A stretch of 8,697 nucleotides of DNA from Verrucomicrobiota bacterium (GTDB taxonomy: Bacteria; Verrucomicrobiota; Verrucomicrobiia; Chthoniobacterales; UBA10450), in the NCBI GenBank assembly GCA_003217965.1, contig QHNB01000001.1, positions 1 through 8,697 on the forward strand. The letters run 5' to 3'. The notes under the pieces are model-generated. The model had not been told where the DNA came from, did not search any database, and saw only the letters and a program-made list of their open reading frames with translations. Made by a program: the position numbers and the translations under genes. How positions within the stretch are numbered: the stretch's first letter is position 1; the number at the start of each line of letters is the position of its first letter. Below are positions 1-6,484 of the stretch, in pieces.

Positions 1-596
1 CCCGCATTTACTTGCATCTTTAACTCTGCCGCCATCTCTGCGCAGGCACGCAGTCGTCCGAGTTCTTGCTTTTCGATTTGTTCGGTAAATGCATTGGCCA
101 ACTTGCCCGTATGCAATTCGACCATGTCGACGCCTAGTTCGGCGGCGCCATCGATCTGTTCCGTCTCGGGATCGATGAACAAACTTACCCGCACGCCAGC
201 GGCATGCAGACGCTGGATCGTCGGTGCAAGCTCGCGCCGATTGGCGACAACATCGAGCCCGCCCTCCGTCGTCACTTCCTGGCGTTTCTCTGGAACGAGG
301 CAAACATCGTCCGGACAAATCCGGATCGCGACGTCGACAATCTCGGGCGTGTTTCCCATTTCGAAATTCAGCTTCGTCATGATGCTGGCGCGCAATCGTT
401 CCATATCGCGGTCCTGAATGTGGCGGCGATCAGCGCGGAGATGGGCGGTTATTCCATGCGCACCCGCCCGTTCACAAATCGAGGCGGCAAGCACGGGGTC
501 GGGCTCGGCATTCTTTGACTCCGGCGTGGTCGCATAACGCGCTTGCCGCAAAGTGGCGATGTGATCAATATTTACTCCAAGACGCAGCTTTCCCAT
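1..596 (-). CDS. pdxJ: Pyridoxine 5'-phosphate synthase, 3' end outside the window
   Basis: PdxJ condenses 1-deoxy-D-xylulose 5-phosphate with 3-amino-2-oxopropyl phosphate to form pyridoxine 5'-phosphate, the ring-closing step of DXP-dependent vitamin B6 synthesis in the cytoplasm. The frame from ATG 596 is open to the edge (198 codons; the E. coli enzyme has 243 residues), so about 45 residues are missing. Visible family signatures are GVNIDHIATLRQAR at residues 7-20, HLRADRRHIQDRD at 52-64 (H52 and R54 match the catalytic His45 and Arg47 of E. coli), NFEMG with the catalytic Glu at 79, and VPEKRQEVTTEGGLDV at 101-116. The sequence stops inside the VNAGHG motif, so the third catalytic His lies just outside. 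A stretch of about six extra residues precedes EPDPV (31-35). No strong Shine-Dalgarno is seen, and the start is chosen by family N-terminus. It lies 47 bases downstream of the CPBP gene on the same strand and may share its transcript. Confidence 0.96.
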   Translation of the reverse strand, partial: MGKLRLGVNIDHIATLRQARYATTPESKNAEPDPVLAASICERAGAHGITAHLRADRRHIQDRDMERLRASIMTKLNFEMGNTPEIVDVAIRICPDDVCLVPEKRQEVTTEGGLDVVANRRELAPTIQRLHAAGVRVSLFIDPETEQIDGAAELGVDMVELHTGKLANAFTEQIEKQELGRLRACAEMAAELKMQVNA

Positions 597-643
597 CGTG
601 GCAATCAATTCCGCGGAAACGATGGGAAGGCAAGCCGGCCGAT

Positions 644-1483
644 CTATGTTCTTCGGGCCGGTACGGGCCTCCCGCAGATAAGCAATGCTGCAATCGTGAT
701 CGTGATCACCATGCCGAATCCGAATTCGTCGATGATGAATTTGGTTCGCCCAGTATCACGGGTTAAGGGAGTAAGAATCTGCTGGATAAAAAGATTGTGA
801 GCGGCGTGTAGAATCGCAGCCGGCCAGAGGCTGTTCGATCGGTACCACAGCGGCGTGCCGGCGTTATAATCGGCGAAGATCAGAACCGGATAATGATAGA
901 TCGCCCACATGGCACCGCTGATTAGCGCGATCCCTGGGAAACCGACGACCTTCGCTAACTCCGGCACCAGAAATCCACGCCAGCCGATTTCTTCTCCCAG
1001 AGCGCGCGATAACGTTCCCACGAGTCCGAGCGTCGCCGTGATTAGAATGAAAAGTGTGACAAAGCTCATGAGCGACCAATTCTGTAGTCCAAACTCGCCA
1101 CCCGCTTTCTTAACGAAATCAAAATTGAATCCGCCGAGTCCCGTCAGCCACGTCACGACATAAACCGGAACGGCGTAGGCCAGCGGAATGAGGTAGGCCG
1201 TCCAGGCGAAGCGGGCGGTGCTGAAACGCCACGGCAGATCACGAATACGTTCCCCAAACAGTTTCTTGGTCGCGAAAGCCGCCAGCGCCGGGCTCCACAT
1301 CGCGCCGGTGACGTAGAGCCGATTCCCAGCCCTCATATTGCCCGCATGCAAGATTAGAGCATCAAAAACACCGCTGAAGGCCAACGTCAGCGAATAATAG
1401 AGCGCGATTTTCTTCCAGACCCGCGCCCGCGCTTCTCCGATCGCGGTTTCCGGCACAACTGCCACGGCCGTGGGTAGATTCAT
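644..1483 (-). CDS. CPBP (CAAX protease / Abi) family intramembrane metalloprotease, possibly lacking one membrane segment
   Basis: This is a predicted 279-residue polytopic membrane protein of the CPBP/Abi family (PF02517), relatives of the Rce1 glutamic protease; the bacterial substrate is unknown. The three family motifs are present: EEIGWRGF (E164, E165, R169), a histidine at 197 in AIYHYPV, and HAAHN (H226, N230). I count about seven hydrophobic segments (near 25-45, 57-72, 92-113, 138-158, 182-204, 220-237, 254-271). The spacing between motif 2 and motif 3 looks short: GTPLWY is followed almost at once by RSNSLWPAAILHAAHN, whereas relatives I remember have a further hydrophobic segment there. 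ATG 1483 is chosen because upstream an AGAGA sits a few bases away; an in-frame ATG at 1630 would add 49 charged, non-membrane residues overlapping the sigma gene on the other strand. It is divergent from the sigma factor and precedes pdxJ. Confidence 0.88.
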   Translation of the reverse strand: MNLPTAVAVVPETAIGEARARVWKKIALYYSLTLAFSGVFDALILHAGNMRAGNRLYVTGAMWSPALAAFATKKLFGERIRDLPWRFSTARFAWTAYLIPLAYAVPVYVVTWLTGLGGFNFDFVKKAGGEFGLQNWSLMSFVTLFILITATLGLVGTLSRALGEEIGWRGFLVPELAKVVGFPGIALISGAMWAIYHYPVLIFADYNAGTPLWYRSNSLWPAAILHAAHNLFIQQILTPLTRDTGRTKFIIDEFGFGMVITITIAALLICGRPVPARRT

Positions 1484-1588
1484 TGTCTCTGGCAGGTTCC
1501 AATTATCGGATCGCGAGTGCGAGTCAGATTTTTTAAAATTTTTCGCGCTGATTTTGAAATCGGTGCGTCTAGGTTGGTGACCGACGAA
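1484..1588. promoter_or_regulatory. Divergent intergenic region with AT-rich tract
   Basis: The 105 bases between the divergent CPBP and sigma factor starts must carry promoters for both directions if these starts are right. They include a strongly AT-rich run (about 1527-1543, mostly T and A) and a 12-base perfect palindrome, GATTT-TG-AAATC, at 1550-1561. I could not assign a convincing -35/-10 pair for either direction. The GGAACCT on the minus strand near 1494-1500 resembles an ECF -35 element but is too close to the CPBP start to serve it. Confidence 0.35.
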
Positions 1589-2131
1589 ATGGACTCTGCC
1601 GATCGTGACATGTTTCGGGCTGCCATTCATGGCGATCGCGAGGCTTTTGAAATGATCATTCGAACGATGAGCCGGCCATTATTTGCCATCGCATTCGGCA
1701 TCTTGCAGAACAGGGAAGAAGCGGAAGACGTGGTGCAGGATGCGTTCGTGAAGGCGTGGAAATCGCGCTGGCGCGTGCGCGAACCAGAGAAACTTCAAGG
1801 CTGGATTTCGACGATCGCGCGCCATCGGGCTTACGACATTCTGCGGCGACGCCGGACCGTGCCGCTGGATGAACAATTGCAAGAATTTGCCGCTGCGGGA
1901 AATGGAAGCGAGTCACCGGATGATGAGCGCCATCGACAGGTACGATCGGCACTTGCCACTTTGCCTGAATTATATCGCAGCGCAGTCGCCCTGCGTTATC
2001 TGCAAAACATGGATTACGCGACAATCGAGCAGACGCTCGGGTTGTCGAACGGCGCACTACGTGGAATTCTCGGGCGCGCTCTGGCCTCAATGCGGAAACG
2101 ACTCAAACCAGCTCTCGCCGCGATGATCTGA
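1589..2131 (+). CDS. RNA polymerase sigma factor, ECF (sigma-70) family
   Basis: This is a 180-residue cytoplasmic sigma factor that would direct RNA polymerase to a stress or envelope regulon. Region 2 lies at about 18-90: the region 2.1/2.2 helix contains NREEAEDVVQDAFVKAWKS (41-59), followed by GWISTIARHRAYDILRRRR, the typical -10 recognition and melting region. Region 4 lies at about 118-172 with ALATLPELYRSAVALRYLQNMDYATIEQTLGLS and a basic recognition helix. The helix reads GALRGILGRA where most ECF factors have a GTVKSRLHRA-like stretch. ATG 1589 gives the usual ECF length and N-terminus; an upstream in-frame GTG at 1517 would add 24 residues through the AT-rich promoter tract, and a weak AGG lies at 1571-1573. 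The anti-sigma gene begins four bases after the stop, so the two are almost surely co-transcribed and may be translationally coupled. Confidence 0.95.
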   Translation: MDSADRDMFRAAIHGDREAFEMIIRTMSRPLFAIAFGILQNREEAEDVVQDAFVKAWKSRWRVREPEKLQGWISTIARHRAYDILRRRRTVPLDEQLQEFAAAGNGSESPDDERHRQVRSALATLPELYRSAVALRYLQNMDYATIEQTLGLSNGALRGILGRALASMRKRLKPALAAMI

Positions 2132-2135
2132 TTTT

Positions 2136-4256
2136 ATGCCAACCATTCATGACCAAATCGATGAAGTGCTCGCTGCTGCGGTGCACAATGAGTTAACAGA
2201 TGATGAACGGCGTGCTCTTCACGTCCATCTGGTGGAGTGCGCCGAGTGCCGCGCGTTGCATAAGGAAGAACAACTTATGAACAAGGCGTTGGGAGAAATT
2301 TTCACCGACGAAAAACCTGACTTCGGTTTCGAAAAACGAATGCTCTACGCATTTCGCCGCAAGGCTCCCCCGCGCGCGAGCGTCGCCGTGTTTTTGGTGA
2401 ATTTGATGCGTTCGCGTGTAACCCAGCTTGCTGCCGCCGCGATCTTGCTGTTGGCCTTGTTCGAAATGGGTCGATTTCTCACGGGCGAAGAGATGTCGAT
2501 CCCGTTCTTTCGCGAATCGCGCCTTGCGTCTCCGCCAATGGCAATGAATGGGCAAGCGGCAGCAACCGACCTAGTAACGAGCGGTGGCGCATCATTTTTC
2601 CCAGACAAGCAAGGTGATGCCTTTGTCGAGGCTGGGCGAAAAAGCGACACCGAACGCGACCATAATCAAGCCCAGGAAGCGGTTCGCTCCAAATCAGAAC
2701 TTGGGAGCGCCGCAAGCGTGCAAGCATATCGGGCAAAAGAGGGCTCGCCCGCAACAACCGACGACAAACGGGGAACTCCTTTGACTAGCGGACAGCCGGC
2801 TGCGCTCCTCGCCCGCGCATCCAGCAATGTCCCTGTGACGTCGGCTTCGGCCGCCACCAACGCTGAAGAAATCGGCCCGAGTCCTTCAGCGTCAGCCCAG
2901 CGTGGCCCAGCGAACCGAAAACTGATCCGAAATGCTCGCGTCGACCTCGAGGTTCGAAATTTCGAGGAAGCAGTTCAACAGATCGGGGGATTTGCAAGTG
3001 AAGCCCGCGGTTATATCGCAACAAGCAGCTCCGACAAACAAGAGAACGGAAAGCTTAGAGGCGAAGTCGTGGTCAAAGTTTTGCCGGAAAATTTGGATGA
3101 TTTTCTCGAGAAACTGCGCGGAGTCGGCGACCTGAAGAACCAAATCATCGGAACCGACGACGTCACGAAACAATATCTCGACACCGATGCGCGGCTGAAG
3201 AACGCGCAGGCAATGGAGCAGCGGCTTCTCGAAGTTTTGAAGCGCAAGAGTGACGACATCAACGATCTGCTCGCAGTCGAGAAAGAACTCGGGCGCGTCC
3301 GTGAACAAATCGAACAGATGCAGGGTGAGCTCAAATTCATGGATACCCAAGCGCAATTCGCCACCGTCACAATCGCGCTAGCGGAAAAGGATATGGATGT
3401 GCCAGCTGGCTTCCTTTTGAAAGAGCGAGCGCAGCTCGCACTCTATGCGCAAGACGTCGAGAAAAGCTATAACCAGATTAAAGCGCTCGCTTCACCGAAA
3501 ATTCAAATTACCAATGCGACTCTTGATCGCGATAATGCCGGACGCGTTTCGGCGCGCATCAGCATGTTAATTGCGCCGGAGGAAAGTGACGCTGTGATCG
3601 CAAAAGTGAAGGCGCTGGGCCGGGTCGACAAATTCCAGCTCCAAACCGAACGCGTAGCCCGTGGCGGTCAGGGAATGTCCGAAGATGCGAAAACGGAACG
3701 CGATAAAGTGCAACTCAACGTGACCATCGCTCGCGAAGAGCAGGAAGCGCCGTTGCAGCAAACGACTCTGCGCGTTCGTGCTTCCAGTGTGAGCGAACGA
3801 GCGAAGGAATTGCGAAATTTGGCAGAGAAACAGAATGGACGGGTTCGGGCGTCGTCGTTCGCGCGCGATCCGAACGGCCGCGAGTTCGCGAATGTCTCTC
3901 TGCGCGTACCGATGAAAAACTACGGTTCGCTCATGCAATCGTTGGGCGCGCTCGGCAAACTTGAAAACGTAAGTGTTCATCGCGAAGAGCGACCAGACGC
4001 GCAAATCGATGAGGCCAACGCACCGGCCGACATCTCCATTCAAGTCTATAGTCAGGGCAAGATCGTGCCGGACAACACCGGCGTGATTGCGACTTTGCGT
4101 CGGACGTTGGCCCAGGGTGCAGCAGCACTGATGTGGAGCGTACAGTTAATTGGCGTGGCGTTAGCGTTCTTGCTCCCGTGGCTTCTGCCGATCGCCCTTA
4201 TCATTTGGGGCGCACGGTTAATCTCACGGGCGCGCGCTTCCAAGCGTGCTCGCTAG
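2136..4256 (+). CDS. Anti-sigma factor: zinc-finger head fused to DUF4349-like extracytoplasmic domain
   Basis: This 706-residue membrane protein probably restrains the ECF sigma factor encoded just before it. The head contains an anti-sigma zinc-finger motif, H31-x3-C35-x2-C38 (zf-HC2 type). A hydrophobic segment at about 96-110 crosses the membrane, followed by a low-complexity Ala/Ser-rich linker (about 130-260). From about 261 the sequence resembles DUF4349 (RKLIRNARVDLEV..., then KLRGEVVVKVLPENLDDFLEKLRGVG), with a predicted coiled coil at about 343-402 rich in Glu, Gln and Leu. Two further segments (454-506 and 543-617) repeat the same strand-helix pattern. A second strongly hydrophobic segment at about 664-692 is followed by a basic tail, placing the C-terminus in the cytoplasm if the large part is outside. 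DUF4349 proteins are usually separate lipoprotein or membrane proteins; here the domain seems fused to the anti-sigma head as its sensory part. What it senses cannot be read from the sequence. Confidence 0.88.
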   Translation: MPTIHDQIDEVLAAAVHNELTDDERRALHVHLVECAECRALHKEEQLMNKALGEIFTDEKPDFGFEKRMLYAFRRKAPPRASVAVFLVNLMRSRVTQLAAAAILLLALFEMGRFLTGEEMSIPFFRESRLASPPMAMNGQAAATDLVTSGGASFFPDKQGDAFVEAGRKSDTERDHNQAQEAVRSKSELGSAASVQAYRAKEGSPATTDDKRGTPLTSGQPAALLARASSNVPVTSASAATNAEEIGPSPSASAQRGPANRKLIRNARVDLEVRNFEEAVQQIGGFASEARGYIATSSSDKQENGKLRGEVVVKVLPENLDDFLEKLRGVGDLKNQIIGTDDVTKQYLDTDARLKNAQAMEQRLLEVLKRKSDDINDLLAVEKELGRVREQIEQMQGELKFMDTQAQFATVTIALAEKDMDVPAGFLLKERAQLALYAQDVEKSYNQIKALASPKIQITNATLDRDNAGRVSARISMLIAPEESDAVIAKVKALGRVDKFQLQTERVARGGQGMSEDAKTERDKVQLNVTIAREEQEAPLQQTTLRVRASSVSERAKELRNLAEKQNGRVRASSFARDPNGREFANVSLRVPMKNYGSLMQSLGALGKLENVSVHREERPDAQIDEANAPADISIQVYSQGKIVPDNTGVIATLRRTLAQGAAALMWSVQLIGVALAFLLPWLLPIALIIWGARLISRARASKRAR

Positions 4257-4407
4257 GCAACCCTTTCCCATAACTGCGTTTTGACCAGGCCAAGCTGGGT
4301 GACAATTTCCTGGCCCCTGCACAGATCAATGAAAACGCGGCTGCTGATTTCGCAAAAATCTGGATTGAATGTTGCTGCCAAGTAAAACGGTTCTAACTTA
4401 ACATTAA

Positions 4408-4426
4408 CCAGTTAGGGACTAACTGG
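4408..4426 (+). promoter_or_regulatory. Palindrome overlapping the ribosome binding site of the hydroxylase gene
   Basis: Perfect inverted repeat CCAGTTAG-GGA-CTAACTGG (8-base arms, 3-base spacer) in the 180-base leader before the hydroxylase. Its right arm shares GG (4425-4426) with the Shine-Dalgarno GGAGGA at 4425-4430, which is seven bases before ATG 4437. Further TAAC/TTAAC copies lie just upstream (about 4393-4407). It could be a dimeric repressor's operator or an RNA hairpin that masks the ribosome binding site. The remainder of the leader (4257-4407) shows no other clear signal. Confidence 0.5.
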
Positions 4427-4436
4427 AGGAAGACGC

Positions 4437-6236
4437 ATGCAACCTTTCAGCCAAACAAATAAGGCAGTGAAGTCGCTGCCAAATCACCTTCTGCAGTTCG
4501 CGGTCGATCAGCGCTATGACGAGTACACGCCAGTCGATCACGCCGTCTGGCGGTTCATCATGCGCCAGAATATTTTCTTCCTCAAGGAATACGCGCACAA
4601 AGTCTATTTCCAAGGCTTGCTCGATACCGGGATCTCGTTCGAACGAATTCCTCGGATCGAGGAAATGAATGACATCCTCGGACGAATCGATTGGGGGGCG
4701 GTGGCGGTAGATGGCTTCATTCCGCCGGCGGCATTCATGGAATTCCAAGCCTACAAGGTCCTAGTGATCGCGTGCGACATGCGCCAGATCCATCATATCG
4801 AATACACGCCCGCGCCTGATATCGTCCACGAAGCAGCGGGGCACGCTCCGATTATCGTGGATCGCGAATATTCCAAGTACCTGCAACGTTTTGGCGAAGT
4901 GGGCGCAAAGGCGATGTCGTCACGAAAGGACTTCGAGCTCTACGAAGCCATCCGGCATCTCTCGATCCTAAAGGAGTTGCCGAATTCGGACCCGAAGGAC
5001 ATAGAGAAAGCGACGCGGGAAGTCGAGTTCCGTCAGAAGAATCTCGGTGAACCATCGGAGATGGCGCTGCTTTCGCGCCTGCATTGGTGGACAGTCGAAT
5101 ATGGGCTGATCGGCACTCTAAGCGATCCGAAGATTTATGGAGCGGGTTTGCTGTCGTCCATTGGAGAATCGGTCTCGTGCCTGGAAGCGAACGTGAAGAA
5201 AATTCCGTACTCGATTGAGGCAAAGAATACCCCGTTCGATATCACAACGCGGCAACCGCAATTGTTTGTCTGCCGTGATTTTCAACATTTGATGGACGTG
5301 CTGGAGGAATTCGCCAGCACCATGGCCTACCAGGTCGGCGGGCTCGCGGGCATTAACAAAGCGATTGAATGCAAAAATACGGCCACGGCTGAGTACTCCA
5401 GCGGGCTGCAAACTAGTGGCGTTTTCACCGAGGTGATGACGGACGCCAAGCATGAGCCGATTTATTTGCGAACGACCGGCCCAACAGCGCTTGCGGTCGC
5501 CAACAAACAGTTGGATCGGCATGGGAAAGGTCGCCATGCGGACGGCTTTGGTTCACCCATCGGCCGCTGGAAAGGAATGGCAACTCCGCCGGAGAATTTG
5601 TCGGACGACCAACTGCGCAGTATCGGGGTGATAGAGGGAAAAGATTCGAAAATTGAGTTCGAGAGCGGCATCACCGTGGCAGGTCGGGTTGAGCAAGTTT
5701 TGCGTCGAGATGGCAAACTGCTTTTGATTACGTTTTCAAATTGCCGCGCGAGACTAGGCGATCGTGTCCTATTCGACCCGGCGTGGGGCGAATTCGATAT
5801 GGCAGTGGGCGAACGGATTCGCTCGGCTTTTAACGGCGCGGCCGACAAGGATGCATTTCTGGAAGTGGCTCTCGTTCCGAAAGAGCGGACGATCAAGGTA
5901 CCTTCGAATGCGACGCGGAAGAAACTCGAGAGCCTCTATCAGCAGGTCCGCGACATTCGCGAGCGGAAGATGGGCTACGAACGCCTTGGTGAGATTTGGG
6001 AAACCCAGCAGGCCGAGCACCCGACGGACTGGCTGCTCTCCATGGAAATCTTCGAGTTGCTGGACGATACCGAGCAACAGCCGGAGTTGAAAGAGCGGAT
6101 CGCGCAGTACCTCAAGTCAGTCGCGTCGCAAAATAAAGATAAGGCAACGTTGGTCGATTGGGGTTTTCGATTGGTGAAGTATCACAAAATGCCGGAAGAT
6201 CGCGCGATTCGGGAACGAGCGGCGGCAGCGCATTAG
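4437..6236 (+). CDS. phhA: Phenylalanine 4-monooxygenase-type aromatic amino acid hydroxylase, long form
   Basis: This is a 599-residue iron- and tetrahydropterin-dependent hydroxylase, expected to convert L-phenylalanine to L-tyrosine with O2. The catalytic domain fills about residues 15-310. The iron-binding facial triad is visible: H131 and H136 in DIVHEAAGHAP and E221 in LHWWTVEYGLIG, corresponding to His285, His290 and Glu330 of human phenylalanine hydroxylase. SSIGESVSCLE (240-250) is also a family hallmark. The ordinary bacterial enzyme has about 260-300 residues and the animal one carries an N-terminal ACT domain; this one has no ACT domain but a C-terminal extension of about 290 residues, as in the long bacterial form. 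The extension looks beta-rich at 400-480 (IEFESGITVAGRVEQVL...) and helical after 490; I recognise no named domain. Start ATG 4437 has a strong GGAGGA. Tyrosine or tryptophan as substrate cannot be excluded. It converges on the pterin genes to the right. Confidence 0.93.
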   Translation: MQPFSQTNKAVKSLPNHLLQFAVDQRYDEYTPVDHAVWRFIMRQNIFFLKEYAHKVYFQGLLDTGISFERIPRIEEMNDILGRIDWGAVAVDGFIPPAAFMEFQAYKVLVIACDMRQIHHIEYTPAPDIVHEAAGHAPIIVDREYSKYLQRFGEVGAKAMSSRKDFELYEAIRHLSILKELPNSDPKDIEKATREVEFRQKNLGEPSEMALLSRLHWWTVEYGLIGTLSDPKIYGAGLLSSIGESVSCLEANVKKIPYSIEAKNTPFDITTRQPQLFVCRDFQHLMDVLEEFASTMAYQVGGLAGINKAIECKNTATAEYSSGLQTSGVFTEVMTDAKHEPIYLRTTGPTALAVANKQLDRHGKGRHADGFGSPIGRWKGMATPPENLSDDQLRSIGVIEGKDSKIEFESGITVAGRVEQVLRRDGKLLLITFSNCRARLGDRVLFDPAWGEFDMAVGERIRSAFNGAADKDAFLEVALVPKERTIKVPSNATRKKLESLYQQVRDIRERKMGYERLGEIWETQQAEHPTDWLLSMEIFELLDDTEQQPELKERIAQYLKSVASQNKDKATLVDWGFRLVKYHKMPEDRAIRERAAAAH

Positions 6237-6243
6237 GCCATTC

Positions 6244-6280
6244 TTGTCATGTCAAGCGCAGCCGAGACATCTCTGGCTGC
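6244..6280 (+). repeat. Intergenic repeat copy 1 with hairpin
   Basis: The copy begins shortly after the hydroxylase stop. Bases 6251-6272 match the reverse complement of 6417-6438 at 21 of 22 positions. Bases 6258-6280 can also fold locally: GCAGCC with GGCTGC, then GAG with CTC around an ACAT loop, with one bulged T. No T run follows, so this is not a classic terminator, but it could stabilise the 3' end of the mRNA. Confidence 0.7.
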
Positions 6281-6351
6281 AACAGCGAAACGTTCGACTT
6301 GCGGTCTCATGGCATTTCATTCGCCGCTTTTGATGGAGTCATGCGGCAGTC

Positions 6352-6403
6352 TTGTCATTCCGAGCGGCGCGAAGCGAAGTCGAGGAATCTCTTACTATTC
6401 CTC
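6352..6403 (+). repeat. Intergenic repeat copy 2 (TCATTCCGAGCG...GAGGAATCTC type)
   Basis: A second element of the same style lies between the inverted pair: TTGTCATTCCGAGCGGCG, an internal GAAGCGAAG stretch, then GAGGAATCTCTT. Its 3' part forms a hairpin, GAGGAAT (6382-6388) with ATTCCTC (6397-6403), around an eight-base loop, followed by a run of six A. I recognise the general pattern as a dispersed, non-coding repeat of several soil-bacterial genomes, from memory only. Confidence 0.6.
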
Positions 6404-6416
6404 AAAAAATAATCAA

Positions 6417-6438
6417 AGATGTCTCGCCTGCGCTTGAC
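6417..6438 (-). repeat. Intergenic repeat copy 3, inverted partner of copy 1
   Basis: Read on the minus strand these 22 bases equal 6251-6272 except for one C/G difference. Together with copy 1 they bracket copy 2 as an imperfect inverted pair about 145 bases apart, a layout like a non-autonomous REP/MITE-type element. Confidence 0.7.
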
Positions 6439-6449
6439 ACGAGAAGAGC

Positions 6450-6484
6450 GCTCGACACGACACGTGACTCGAGCCCGATTTTTT
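6450..6484 (+). terminator. Rho-independent terminator downstream of the hydroxylase
   Basis: GCTCGA (6450-6455) pairs with TCGAGC (6469-6474); inside, CACG (6456-6459) pairs with CGTG (6463-6466) around ACA, leaving a two-base AC bulge. CCGA and six T (6479-6484) follow. Orientation fits ending the plus-strand hydroxylase transcript, about 215 bases past its stop, and just before the end of the converging PAS gene. There is no T run on the other side, so it should not act well on the minus strand. Confidence 0.7.

Noticed and set aside
94..766. Plus-strand open frames across the left end
   Set aside because: They are shadows of pdxJ and of the end of the CPBP gene, which show clear family motifs on the minus strand.
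1517..1588. Upstream GTG start for the sigma factor
   Set aside because: It would translate the AT-rich promoter tract and gives an N-terminus unlike ECF factors; ATG 1589 gives the usual length.
1484..1630. N-terminal extension of the CPBP protease from ATG 1630 (49 more residues)
   Set aside because: The extra residues are charged, unlike a membrane protein's start, and would run across the divergent promoter into the sigma factor gene. ATG 1483 has an acceptable upstream AGAGA.
4285..4313. CCAGG...CCTGG inverted repeat after the anti-sigma gene as a terminator
   Set aside because: The stem is only five bases with a 19-base loop and no T run follows.
6158..6437. Small open frames of 62-84 codons in the region after the hydroxylase
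   Set aside because: One starts inside the hydroxylase gene and both run through the intergenic repeat elements; no ribosome binding site or protein-like composition.
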